Assembly: GCA_949752735.1 (NCBI GenBank)
Contig: OX457043.1
Coordinates: forward strand, 42,680,587-42,744,586
Source: Lumbricus terrestris
Lineage: Eukaryota; Annelida; Clitellata; Crassiclitellata; Lumbricidae
Length of the DNA stretch: 64,000 nt
Reading direction: 5' to 3'
The notes under the pieces are model-generated. The model was not told where the DNA came from. It worked only from the letters and a program-made list of their open reading frames with translations, and did not search any database. The position numbers and the translations under genes are program-made. This document shows positions 1 through 12,509 of this stretch, piece by piece. Numbering within the stretch: position 1 is the first letter of the stretch; each line of letters begins with the position of its first letter.

Positions 1-45
1 TATGTATGTATGTATGTAATTATGTATGCATGTATGTATGTATGC
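1..45. repeat. (TATG)n microsatellite
   Basis: Nearly perfect tetranucleotide TATG run with a few interruptions at the very start of the window. It may continue beyond the left edge. A related TATG/CATG-rich stretch recurs at about 555-605. Confidence 0.9.
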
Positions 46-629
46 AGAAAAGGCAATGCATTTGGTCATGACCTTTCCGAGACACCAAGAAATAAACTTA
101 ATTAAATCTACATTGTACATCTTAACTAGCATAATAAACTACTCAGGTGAAAAGTCTATATAAAACTGCTCAGGTGAGTGAAAATTCAACACCTTAACTA
201 GCCAATGTTGAACAGTCCACTTAACAACGGCTCAGAACAAGGAGCAAAGAACTATATTCACAGGCTACTTACAGTCCACTTATCAACGGCTCAAAGCAAC
301 ATGGAGCCAAAACAGACAACTCACTGCTGCACAAACAACAGTCCACATCTCAACTCACTGCTGCTAAAAACAACAGTCTTTGACTCATCAACGGCTGGGA
401 AACTCTGGACATCAATCGTGAATCAGATGACCTGCTGGAAGCGCCAGAATGGAAGAGAAAGGAGGAAAAAGGAGATTGCCATAGGTATGGCATGACAAGC
501 GGAAGGAAAAAGCAAGCAGAGCCAGCAGTAGAGAAGTCAGTGATGGTGTATACATCTAAGCATGCATGTCTGTATGTATGCATGTATCCATGTGTGTGAG
601 TGTGAGTGTATGGACAACAGAAGCTATAG
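46..629. other. Non-coding stretch with degenerate short repeats
   Basis: No gene is recognised. The segment holds loosely repeated phrases such as CAGTCCACTTA (about 215 and 271) and GCTCAGGTGA (about 140-180), which suggests an old decayed tandem array. The small open frame at 205-495 has no recognisable domain and runs through these repeats. Confidence 0.5.
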
Positions 630-1065
630 CATTACCCAAACAATAGTAATTAAACTTAATCCCCGATGACAGAAAAATCGATTAAAATGGTACAAAAGGA
701 GCTACAGGATTACCCAAAGGTCCCAAACAATAGTAATTAAACTAAATTCCAGATGACAAATAAATCTTTTACAATGGCACAATAGAAGCCACAGGATATT
801 CCAAACAATATTTAGTAATTATACTTGATATCAAATTACAGATAAATCCATTTAAATGGCACAACAGAAGCCACAGGATCATCAAAACAATAGTAATGAA
901 ATTTGATATCAGACGTCAGTTAAATGCATCATATTAAACGGTACAACACGGGCTACAGGTTTACGGGAACAAACCAGTAATTAAACATAATACATAATAC
1001 CAGTGTCACGAGAACGACACAACTAAAGCTACATTACTACCCAAATAAGAAAGGAATTAAACTGG
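630..1065. repeat. Degenerate tandem repeat, about 80-87 bp unit
   Basis: Five to six diverged copies of a unit that begins AAACAATAGTAATTAAAC and carries GCTACAGGAT near its end. Copies start near 638, 725, 803, 884 and 965, with a weaker one near 1045. The period is close to that of the homogeneous 86-bp array that follows, but the sequence is different. Confidence 0.65.
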
Positions 1066-1477
1066 GGTGACTTGGGTGGCAGGATAGGATAACGTGGAGA
1101 GGCTGTGTTGCCCGATGCGCCACCAGCACGTGGAAGGACTAAGGTCTAAGGTAAGGCTAATTGCAAATGCCACAGAGCAGACCAGTGCATATGGTAAAAT
1201 AAAACAGGCCTGTAAATGAGGTCATAACCAATATTAAATGCCAAACCACAAATAATCTCCTAGCAAAATTCAATCCAACTACTCAAATAACTTAATAAAA
1301 TAATTCAATCCAATTTCACAAATAATCTCGTAACATAAGTCAATCCAACTACAGAAACAATCAATCCATCTACCACACAGTTTTCCTCTGGTCTCAATCT
1401 GCCACTCTTCCTCCAGCTTTTCAATCATCTGCTCTCAGTCAAACTCTCTCCCTTTCAAACAATCCAAACCTTTCAAT
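1066..1477. other. Spacer before the satellite, no gene seen
   Basis: AT-rich sequence with weak repeats (CAATCCAACTAC near 1271 and 1341; AATAATCTC near 1250 and 1320). No coding region or RNA gene is recognised. The pyrimidine bias of the following satellite builds up from about 1380. Confidence 0.5.
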
Positions 1478-4400
1478 TTCAGGCAACTTTGAATCTCTTC
1501 TCCACTTTCCAATCACTGTCCTTTACACCTTCTTTCCATTTCACACAACCCAAGTCTTTCAGCTTTAGGCAACTTCGAATCTCTTCCCCACTTTCCAATC
1601 ACTGTCCTTTACAACTTCTTTCCATTTCACACAACCCAAGTCTTTCAGCTTCAGGCAACTTCGAATCTCTTCTCCACTTTCCAATCACTGTCCTTTACAC
1701 CTTCTTTCCATTTCACACAACCCAAGTCTTTCAGCTTCAGGCAACTTCGAATCTCTTCTCCACTTTCCAATCACTGTCCTTTACACCTTCTTTCCATTTC
1801 ACACAACCCAAGTCTTTCAGCTTCAGGCAACTTCGAATCTCTTCTCCACTTTCCAATCGCAGTCCTTTACACCTTCTTTCCATTTCACACAACCCAAGTC
1901 TTTCAGCTTCAGGCAACTTCGAATCTCTTCTCCACTTTCCAATCACTGTCCTTTACACCTTCTTTCCATTTCACACAACCCAAGTCTTTCAGCTTCAGGC
2001 AACTTCGAATCTCTTCTCCACTTTCCAATCACTGTCCTTTACACCTTCTTTCCATTTCACACAACCCAAGTCTTTCAGCTTCAGGCAACTTCGAATCTCT
2101 TCTCCACTTTCCAATCACTGTCCTTTACACCTTCTTTCCATTTCACACAACCCAAGTCTTTCAGCTTCAGGCAACTTCGAATCTCTTCTCCACTTTCCAA
2201 TCACTGTCCTTTACACCTTCTTTCCATTTCACACAACCCAAGTCTTTCAGCTTCAGGCAACTTCGAATCTCTTCTCCACTTTCCAATCACTGTCCTTTAC
2301 ACCTTCTTTCCATTTCACACAACCCAAGTCTTTCAGCTTCAGGCAACTTCGAATCTCTTCTCCACTTTCCAATCACTGTCCTTTACACCTTCTTTCCATT
2401 TCACACAACCCAAGTCTTTCAGCTTCAGGCAACTTCGAATCTCTTCTCCACTTTCCAATCACTGTCCTTTACAACTTCTTTCCATTTCACACAAACCAAG
2501 TCTTTCAGCTTCAGGCAACTTCGAATCTCTTCTCCACTTTCCAATCACTGTCCTTTACACCTTCTTTCCATTTCACACAACCCAAGTCTTTCAGCTTCAG
2601 GCAACTTCGAATCTCTTCTCCACTTCCCAATCACTGTCCTTTACAACTTCTTTCCATTTCACACAACCCAAGTCTTTCAGCTTCAGGCAACTTCGAATCT
2701 CTTCTCCACTTTCCAATCACTGTCCTTTACACCTTCTTTCCATTTCACACAACCCAAGTCTTTCAGCTTCAGGCAACTTCGAATCTCTTCTCCACTTTCC
2801 AATCACTGTCCTTTACACCTTCTTTCCATTTCACACAACCCAAGTCTTTCAGCTTCAGGCAACTTCGAATCTCTTCTCCACTTTCCAATCACTGTCCTTT
2901 ACACCTTCTTTACATTTCACACAACCCAAGTCTTTCAGCTTCAGGCAACTTCGAATCTCTTCTCCACTTTCCAATCACTGTCCTTTACACCTTCTTTCCA
3001 TTTCACACAACCCAAGTCTTTCAGCTTCAGGCAACTTCGAATCTCTTCTCCACTTTCCAATCACTGTCCTTTACACCTTCTTTCCATTTCACACAACCCA
3101 AGTCTTTCAGCTTCAGGCAACTTCGAATCTCCACTTTCCAATCACTGTCCTGTACACCTTCTTTCCATTTCACACAACCCAAGTCTTTCAGCTTCAGGCA
3201 ACTTCGAATCTCTTCTCCACTTTCCAATCACTGTCCTTTACACCTTCTTTCCATTTCACACAACCCAAGTCTTTCAGCTTCAGGCAACTTCGAATCTCTT
3301 CTCCACTTTCCAATCACTGTCCTTTACACCTTCTTTCCATTTCACACAACCAAAGTCTTTCAGCTTCAGGCAACTTCGAATCTCTTCTCCACTTTCCAAT
3401 CACTGTCCTTTACACCTTCTTTCCATTTCACACAACCCAAGTCTTTCAGCTTCAGGCAACTTCGAATCTCTTCTCCACTTTCCAATCACTGTCCTTTACA
3501 CCTTCTTTCCATTTCACACAACCCAAGTCTTTCAGCTTCAGGCAACTTCGAATCTCTTCTCCACTTTCCAATCGCAGTCCTTTACACCTTCTTTCCATTT
3601 CACACAACCCAAGTCTTTCAGCTTCAGGCAACTTCGAATCTCTTCTCCACTTTCCAATCGCTGTCCTTCACACCTTTCCATTTCACACAACCCAAGTCTT
3701 TCAGCTTCAGGCAACTTCGAATCTCTTCTCCACTTTCCAATCACTGTCCTTTACACCTTCTTTCCATTTCACACAACCCAAGTCTTTCAGCTTCAGGCAA
3801 CTTCGAATCTCTTCTCCACTTTCCAATCACTGTCCTTTACACCTTCTTTCCATTTCACACAACCCAAGTCTTTCAGCTTCAGGCAACTTCGAATCTCTTC
3901 TCCACTTTCCAATCGCAGTCCTTTACACCTTCTTTCCATTTCACACAACCCAAGTCTTTCAGCTTCAGGCAACTTCGAATCTCTTCTCCACTTTCCAATC
4001 ACTGTCCTTTACACCTTCTTTCCATTTCACACAACCCAAGTCTTTCAGCTTCAGGCAACTTCGAATCTCTTCTCCACTTTCCAATCACTGTCCTTTACAC
4101 CTTCTTTCCATTTCACACAACCCAAGTCTTTCAGCTTCAGGCAACTTCGAATCTCTTCTCCACTTTCCAATCACTGTCCTTTACACCTTCTTTCCATTTC
4201 ACACAACCCAAGTCTTTCAGCTTCAGGCAACTTCGAATCTCTTCTCCACTTTCCAATCACTGTCCTTTACACCTTCTTTCCATTTCACACAACCCAAGTC
4301 TTTCAGCTTCAGGCAACTTCGAATCTCTTCTCCACTTTCCAATCACTGTCCTTTACACCTTCTTTCCATTTCACACAACCCAAGTCTTTCAGCTTCAGGC

Positions 4401-7400
4401 AACTTCGAATCTCTTCTCCACTTTCCAATCACTGTCCTTTACACCTTCTTTCCATTTCACACAACCCAAGTCTTTCAGCTTCAGGCAACTTCGAATCTCT
4501 TCTCCACTTTCCAATCACTGTCCTTTACAACTTCTTTCCATTTCACACAAACCAAGTCTTTCAGCTTCAGGCAACTTCGAATCTCTTCTCCACTTTCCAA
4601 TCACTGTCCTTTACACCTTCTTTCCATTTCACACAACCCAAGTCTTTCAGCTTCAGGCAACTTCGAATCTCTTCTCCACTTCCCAATCACTGTCCTTTAC
4701 AACTTCTTTCCATTTCACACAACCCAAGTCTTTCAGCTTCAGGCAACTTCGAATCTCTTCTCCACTTTCCAATCACTGTCCTTTACACCTTCTTTCCATT
4801 TCACACAACCCAAGTCTTTCAGCTTCAGGCAACTTCGAATCTCTTCTCCACTTTCCAATCACTGTCCTTTACACCTTCTTTCCATTTCACACAACCCAAG
4901 TCTTTCAGCTTCAGGCAACTTCGAATCTCTTCTCCACTTTCCAATCACTGTCCTTTACACCTTCTTTACATTTCACACAACCCAAGTCTTTCAGCTTCAG
5001 GCAACTTCGAATCTCTTCTCCACTTTCCAATCACTGTCCTTTACACCTTCTTTCCATTTCACACAACCCAAGTCTTTCAGCTTCAGGCAACTTCGAATCT
5101 CTTCTCCACTTTCCAATCACTGTCCTTTACACCTTCTTTCCATTTCACACAACCCAAGTCTTTCAGCTTCAGGCAACTTCGAATCTCCACTTTCCAATCA
5201 CTGTCCTGTACACCTTCTTTCCATTTCACACAACCCAAGTCTTTCAGCTTCAGGCAACTTCGAATCTCTTCTCCACTTTCCAATCACTGTCCTTTACACC
5301 TTCTTTCCATTTCACACAACCCAAGTCTTTCAGCTTCAGGCAACTTCGAATCTCTTCTCCACTTTCCAATCACTGTCCTTTACACCTTCTTTCCATTTCA
5401 CACAACCAAAGTCTTTCAGCTTCAGGCAACTTCGAATCTCTTCTCCACTTTCCAATCACTGTCCTTTACACCTTCTTTCCATTTCACACAACCCAAGTCT
5501 TTCAGCTTCAGGCAACTTCGAATCTCTTCTCCACTTTCCAATCACTGTCCTTTACACCTTCTTTCCATTTCACACAACCCAAGTCTTTCAGCTTCAGGCA
5601 ACTTCGAATCTCTTCTCCACTTTCCAATCGCAGTCCTTTACACCTTCTTTCCATTTCACACAACCCAAGTCTTTCAGCTTCAGGCAACTTCGAATCTCTT
5701 CTCCACTTTCCAATCGCTGTCCTTCACACCTTTCCATTTCACACAACCCAAGTCTTTCAGCTTCAGGCAACTTCGAATCTCTTCTCCACTTTCCAATCGC
5801 TGTCCTTTACACCTTCTTTCCATTTCACACAACCCAAGTCTTTCAGCTTCAGGCAACTTCGAATCTCTTCTCCACTTTCCAATCACTGTCCTTTACACCT
5901 TCTTTCCATTTCACACAACCCAAGTCTTTCAGCTTCAGGCAACTTCGAATCTCTTCTCCACTTTCCAATCACTGTCCTTTACACCTTCTTTCCATTTCAC
6001 ACAACCCAAGTCTTTCAGCTTCAGGCAACTTCGAATCTCTTCTCCACCTTCCAATCACTGTCCTTTACACCTTCTTTCCATTTCACACAACCCAAGTCTT
6101 TCAGCTTCAGGCAACTTCGAATCTCTTCTCCACCTTCCAATCACTGTCCTTTACACCTGCTTTCCATTTCACACAACCCAAGTCTTTCAGCTTCAGGCAA
6201 CTTCGAATCTCTTCTCCACTTTCCAATCACTGTCCTTTACACCTTCTTTCCATTTCACACAACCCAAGTCTTTCAGCTTCAGGCAACTTCGAATCTCTTC
6301 TCCACTTTCCAATCACTGTCCTTTACACCTTCTTTCCATTTCACACAACCCAAGTCTTTCAGCTTCAGGCAACTTCGAATCTCTTCTCCACTTTCCAATC
6401 ACTGTCCTTTACACCTTCTTTCCATTTCACACAACCCAAGTCTTTCAGCTTCAGGCAACTTCGAATCTCTTCTCCACTTTCCAATCACTGTCCTTTACAA
6501 CTTCTTTCCATTTCACACAAACCAAGTCTTTCAGCTTCAGGCAACTTCGAATCTCTTCTCCACTTTCCAATCACTGTCCTTTACACCTTCTTTCCATTTC
6601 ACACAACCCAAGTCTTTCAGCTTCAGGCAACTTCGAATCTCTTCTCCACTTCCCAATCACTGTCCTTTACAACTTCTTTCCATTTCACACAACCCAAGTC
6701 TTTCAGCTTCAGGCAACTTCGAATCTCTTCTCCACTTTCCAATCACTGTCCTTTACACCTTCTTTCCATTTCACACAACCCAAGTCTTTCAGCTTCAGGC
6801 AACTTCGAATCTCTTCTCCACTTTCCAATCACTGTCCTTTACACCTTCTTTCCATTTCACACAACCCAAGTCTTTCAGCTTCAGGCAACTTCGAATCTCT
6901 TCTCCACTTTCCAATCACTGTCCTTTACACCTTCTTTCCATTTCACACAACCCAAGTCTTTCAGCTTCAGGCAACTTCGAATCTCTTCTCCACTTTCCAA
7001 TCACTGTCCTTTACACCTTCTTTCCATTTCACACAACCCAAGTCTTTCAGCTTCAGGCAACTTCGAATCTCTTCTCCACTTTCCAATCACTGTCCTTTAC
7101 ACCTTCTTTCCATTTCACACAACCCAAGTCTTTCAGCTTCAGGCAACTTCGAATCTCCACTTTCCAATCACTGTCCTTTACACCTTCTTTCCATTTCACA
7201 CAACCCAAGTCTTTCAGCTTCAGGCAACTTCGAATCTCTTCTCCACTTTCCAATCACTGTCCTTTACACCTTCTTTCCATTTCACACAACCCAAGTCTTT
7301 CAGCTTCAGGCAACTTCGAATCTCTTCTCCACTTTCCAATCACTGTCCTTTACACCTTCTTTCCATTTCACACAACCCAAGTCTTTCAGCTTCAGGCAAC

Positions 7401-8155
7401 TTCGAATCTCTTCTCCACTTTCCAATCACTGTCCTTTACACCTTCTTTCCATTTCACACAACCCAAGTCTTTCAGCTTCAGGCAACTTCGAATCTCTTCT
7501 CCACTTTCCAATCACTGTCCTTTACACCTTCTTTCCATTTCACACAACCCAAGTCTTTCAGCTTCAGGCAACTTCGAATCTCTTCTCCACTTTCCAATCG
7601 CAGTCCTTTACACCTTCTTTCCATTTCACACAACCCAAGTCTTTCAGCTTCAGGCAACTTCGAATCTCTTCTCCACTTTCCAGTCGCTGTCCTTCACACC
7701 TCTTTCCATTTCACACAACCCAAGTCTTTCAGCTTCAGGCAACTTCGAATCTCTTCTCCACTTTCCAATCGCTGTCCTTTACACCTTCTTTCCATTTCAC
7801 ACAACCCAAGTCTTTCAGCTTCAGGCAACTTCGAATCTCTTCTCCACTTTCCAATCACTGTCCTTTACACCTTCTTTCCATTTCACACAACCCAAGTCTT
7901 TCAGCTTCAGGCAACTTCGAATCTCTTCTCCACTTTCCAATCACTGTCCTTTACACCTTCTTTCCATTTCACACAACCCAAGTCTTTCAGCTTCAGGCAA
8001 CTTCGAATCTCTTCTCCACCTTCCAATCACTGTCCTTTACACCTTCTTTCCATTTCACACAACCCAAGTCTTTCAGCTTCAGGCAACTTCGAATCTCTTC
8101 TCCACCTTCCAATCACTGTCCTTTACACCTGCTTTCCATTTCACACAACCCAAGT
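1478..8155. repeat. 86-bp satellite array, about 78 copies, with higher-order structure
   Basis: Head-to-tail 86-bp unit, very homogeneous and pyrimidine-rich on +. Each unit contains CTTCGAATCTCTTCTCCAC, CACAACCCAAGTCTTTCAG and a GCTTCAGGCAA junction. Diagnostic variants recur together: a 5-bp deletion at about 3130, 5186 and 7156; a 3-bp deletion (1 bp in the last copy) after CTGTCCTTCACACC at 3661, 5717 and 7687. Spacings are 2056 and 1970 bp, that is 24 and 23 units minus 8 bp. The array therefore consists of a roughly 2-kb higher-order repeat present about three times. Because 86 is not a multiple of 3 and the unit has no stop in any + frame, a 2,291-codon open frame runs through it; this is not a gene. 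The right end is cut by an assembly gap. Confidence 0.97.
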
Positions 8156-8355
8156 NNNNNNNNNNNNNNNNNNNNNNNNNNNNNNNNNNNNNNNNNNNNN
8201 NNNNNNNNNNNNNNNNNNNNNNNNNNNNNNNNNNNNNNNNNNNNNNNNNNNNNNNNNNNNNNNNNNNNNNNNNNNNNNNNNNNNNNNNNNNNNNNNNNNN
8301 NNNNNNNNNNNNNNNNNNNNNNNNNNNNNNNNNNNNNNNNNNNNNNNNNNNNNNN
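8156..8355. other. Assembly gap (200 N)
   Basis: Exactly 200 undetermined bases at the right edge of the 86-bp array. The round number suggests a placeholder. The true size of the satellite array is therefore unknown. Confidence 0.99.
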
Positions 8356-8700
8356 AACAACTAGGCTATTCTACGGAGTCCAGTTGACTGATGCCAGCAT
8401 GGTCTACAATTTATGCATCCGTCAGTGGAATAGGAATAAATGGCTTTGACCGTATAAGAAATTACTTTAAGTTACTCATTTTTTTGTTGTACCTACATCA
8501 ACAAGACGTTTTTTGCTTTTATTCACACATTGATTTAATTCAACGTCAGAAACAGTAGCCCTTGACTCACAGCTGCAAATGAAATGCGACAAAATCTGAA
8601 GTCTCGTTCTATAGAGTGTTTTTTTTTAAACAGACCCAAGAATCTCTTTAATTAGCAATGGACTTCTATGGTTTCCAGGTCACTTTTACTATGCTCTCAT
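8356..8700. other. Unique spacer between two arrays, no gene seen
   Basis: Non-repetitive AT-rich sequence separating the pyrimidine-rich and purine-rich arrays. No coding or RNA gene is recognised. Confidence 0.5.
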
Positions 8701-10000
8701 GAAAAATGAAGATAACGAAGAACGAGAAACGAAAATTAAACAACGTAACAAAGAACTAAAATGAAAAATAAACAACATAAATTACAATGAAAACGACTAA
8801 GAAAGAACATAACTAAAAGAAAACAACTAAAAGAGAACATAAATATTAAACAACGAACATGAAAAGAAAAAATAACAACGAAAATGAAAAGGTAGAACAT
8901 AATAAACAATGAAAAAGAAAAAGAAAGAGCACAACTTGACAGCGAAAAGAAAAGAAAGAACATAACTAAAAACGAGCAAAAAGAACATAACTAAAACGAA
9001 AAGAAGGACCATTATAACTTGTAAGCAAAAACCACTAAGAACGCATTCAACCGAGGAAGAACATAAGAAACAAAGATACTGAAAAGAAGAATCAACAAGA
9101 ACATAATAAACAAAGAAACCGAAAAGAAGAATCAACTAACCCTGAAAAGAAGAAAATGACAAGGAACGAAAACGAAAAGATAGAACTCAACGATAAGAAA
9201 AGCCATAGTTAAGAACGAAAACGCCTAAAAATAAAAACGATTAAAAAAGAACACAAACAACGAAAACGAACGAGCAAGAACATAACTAAGGACGAAAATG
9301 AAACATAAAAACGTAATAAAGAACCAAAAACGAAATATAACGCACACAAATAACAATGAAAAAGACCAAGAAATGGCATAAGAACGAATACAACTGAGGT
9401 CGAAAACGATGAATAAAGAGCATAAATTAAAAGAAAACAAAAGAGGAAGAACATAACTAGGAACGAAAAAGGAAAGAAAGAACATAACTAAAAATGAACA
9501 CGACTAAGAGCGATAACGATCGAGAAAGAACATAATAAAGAACGAAAAGAAAGCACTTAACTAACAACGAAAATAAAAGGAAAGAACGTAACTTGGAAAT
9601 TAGCACAAAAGAACGAAAACAACTGTAAAAACAGAACTACGAACAAAACCGAAAGTGAAGGGCATAACGAAAAACGAAAACGCATAAGAACGTAAAGACA
9701 ATAAAACCGAACATAATAAAGAACGAAAACCAATTATTAAGAACGAAATGGAAAAGAAAGAACACAACTAACAACGAAAATGATTAAGAACGAAAACGTC
9801 TAAAAAAGGAACATGATAAAGAACAAAAAAGAACATGACTAAGAACGAAAACGACAAGGAAATCATAATAAAGGAATTAAACCGAACAGAAAGAACATAA
9901 CTAACAATGAACGAGATAAGAAAGCACACTACTAAGAAAAAAACGACTAAGAACAGCAGCGAAAAGTATGCAAACGACCGGGGAAATGGATCAAAGAACA
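8701..10000. repeat. Degenerate purine-rich minisatellite
   Basis: A-rich, strongly purine-biased + strand built from loosely repeated phrases AACGAAAA, AAGAAAGAACATAACTA and GACTAAGAACG. There is no fixed period, unlike the homogeneous part to the right. This is probably the older flank of the same array. Long open frames on - (Phe/Leu/Val-rich, membrane-like) result from the composition. Confidence 0.85.
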
Positions 10001-12395
10001 ATAACTAGCAAGAAAGAAAGAAAACGAAAAGAAGGAAATAACTAACAACGAAAACTGAAAGAAAGAACATAACTAGCAAGAAAGAAAGAAAACGAAAAGA
10101 AAGAACATAACTAACAACGAAAACGATAAGAAAGCACCTAACTAAACGAAAATGACTAAGAACGCAAGCGAAAAGAAAGAGCATAACTAACAACGAAAAC
10201 TGAAAGAAATAACATAACTAGTAAGAAAAGAAAGAAAACGAAAAGGAGGAAAATAACCAACAACGAAAACTGAAAGAAAGAACATAACTAGCAAGAAAGT
10301 AAGAAAACGAAAAGGAGGAACATAACCAACAACGAAAAGGATAAGAAAGCACCTAACTAAACGAAAATGACTAAGTACGCAAGCGAAAAGAAAGAACATA
10401 ACTAACAACGAGAACTGAAAGAAAGAACATAACTAGCAAGAAAGAAAGAAAACGAAAAGAAGGAACATAACCAACAACGAAAACGATAAGAAAGCACCTA
10501 ACTAAACGAAAATGACTAAGAACGCAAGCAAAAAGAAAGAACATAACTAACAACGAAAACTGAAAGAAAGAACATAACTAGCAAGAAAGAAAGAAAACGA
10601 AAAGGACGAACATGACCAACAACGAGAACTGAAAGAAAGAACATAACTAGCAAGAAAGAAAGAAAACGAAAAGAAGGCACATGACTAACAACGAAAACTG
10701 AAAGAAAGAACATAACTAGCAAGAAAGAAAGAAAACGAAAAGACGGAACATAACTAACAACGAAAACGATAAGAAAGCACCTAACTAAACGAAAATGACT
10801 AAGAACGCAAATGAAAAGAAATAACATAACTAACAACGAGAACTGAAAGAAAGAACATAACTAGCAAGAAAGAAAGAAAACGAAAAGAAAGAACATAACT
10901 AACAACGAGAACTGAAAGAAAGAACATAACTAGCAAGAAAGTAAGAAAACGAAAAGAAGGAACATAACTAACAACGAAAACGATAAGAAAGAACCTAACT
11001 AAACGAAAATGACTAAGAGCGCAAGCGAAAAGAAAGAACATAACTAGTAAGAAAGAAAGAAAACGAAAAGGAGGAACATAACCAACAACGAGAACTGAAA
11101 GAAAGAACATAACTAGCAAGAAAGTAAGAAAACGAAAAGAAGGAAAATAACTAACAACGAAAACGATAAGAAAGAACGAAAATGACTAAGAACGCAAGTG
11201 AAAAGAAAGCACATAACTAACAACGAAAACTGAAAGAAAGAACATAACTAGTAAGAAAGAAAGAAAACGAAAAGGAGGAACATAACCAACAACGAAAACT
11301 GAAAGAAAGAGCATAACTAACCACGAAAACTGAAAGAAAGAACATAACTAGTAAGAAAGAAAGAAAACGAAAAGGAGGAACATAACCAACAACGAAAACT
11401 AAAAGAAAGAACATAACTAGCAAGAAGGAAAGAAAACGAAAAGGAGGAACATAACCAACAACGAAAACTGAAAGAAAGAGCATAACTAACCACGAAAACT
11501 GAAAGAAAGAACATAACTAGTAAGAAAGAAAGAAAACGAAAAGGAGGAACATAACCAACAACGAAAACTGAAAGAAAGAGCATAAATAACAACGAAAACT
11601 AAAAGAAAGAACATAACTAGCAAGAAGGAAAGAAAACGAAAAGGAGGAACATAACCAACAACGAAAACTGAAAGAAAGAACATAACTAGCAAGAAAGAAA
11701 GAAAACGAAAAGGAGGAACATAACCAACAACGAAAACTGAAAGAAAGAACATAACTAGTAAGAAAGAAAGAAAACGAAAAGGAGGAACATAACCAACAAC
11801 GAAAACTAAAAGAAAGAACATAACTAGCAAGAAAGAAAGAAAACGAAAAGGAGGAACATAACCAACAACGAAAACTGAAAGAAAGAACATAACTAACAAC
11901 GAAAACTGAAAGAAAGAACATAACTAGTAAGAAAGAAAGAAAACGAAAAGGAGAAACATAACCAACAACGAAAACTGAAAGAAAGAGCATAACTAACCAC
12001 GAAAACTGAAAGAAAGAACATAACTAGTAAGAAAGAAAGAAAACGAAAAGGAGGAACATAACCAACAACGAAAACTAAAAGAAAGAACATAACTAGCAAG
12101 AAAGAAAGAAAACGAAAAGGAGGAACATAACCAACAACGAAAACTGAAAGAAGAACATAACTAACAACGAAAACTGAAAGAAAGAACATAACTAGTAAGA
12201 AAGAAAGAAAACGAAAAGGAGAAACATAACCAACAACGAAAACTGAAAGAAAGAACATAACTAGCAAGAAAGAAAGAAAACGAAAAGGAGAAACATAACC
12301 AACAACGAAAACTGAAAGAAAGAACATAACTATCAAGAAAGAAAGAAAACGAAAAGGAGGAACATAACCAACAACGGGAACTGAAAGAATTAAAG
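10001..12395. repeat. 69-bp purine-rich minisatellite array
   Basis: Tandem units containing GGAACATAACCAACAACG, AACTGAAAGAAAGAACATAA and CTAGCAAGAAAGAAAG. The period is 69 bp in the homogeneous part (matching CATAACTAG at 11681 and 11750). Earlier copies are mixed with related units carrying GACTAAGAACGCAAG. Because 69 is a multiple of 3, the - strand reads as a repeating 23-residue hydrophobic peptide in several overlapping frames. This is not interpreted as coding. The polypurine character could favour triplex (H-DNA) structures. Confidence 0.93.
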
Positions 12396-12454
12396 AACAT
12401 ACCAAAGGAACACAAAAAAGACCGAAAACTCAATATAATATAATTAAGAAAGAA

Positions 12455-12509
12455 AATGAATGAATGAATTAATGAATGAATGAACGAATGAATGAATAAA
12501 TAAATAAAT
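12455..12509. repeat. (GAAT)n/(TAAA)n microsatellite
   Basis: TGAATGAATGAAT run turning into TAAATAAATAAAT at the end of the purine-rich array. GAAT tails of this kind also follow the LINE 3' ends in this window. Confidence 0.9.

Noticed and set aside
1489..8364. A 2,291-codon open frame that looks like a giant repeat protein
   Set aside because: It is the 86-bp satellite read through all three frames in turn and runs into the N gap. It has no domain, start context or independent support.
1478..12395. CRISPR-like repeat arrays
   Set aside because: Units are contiguous with no unique spacers, and the context is eukaryotic.
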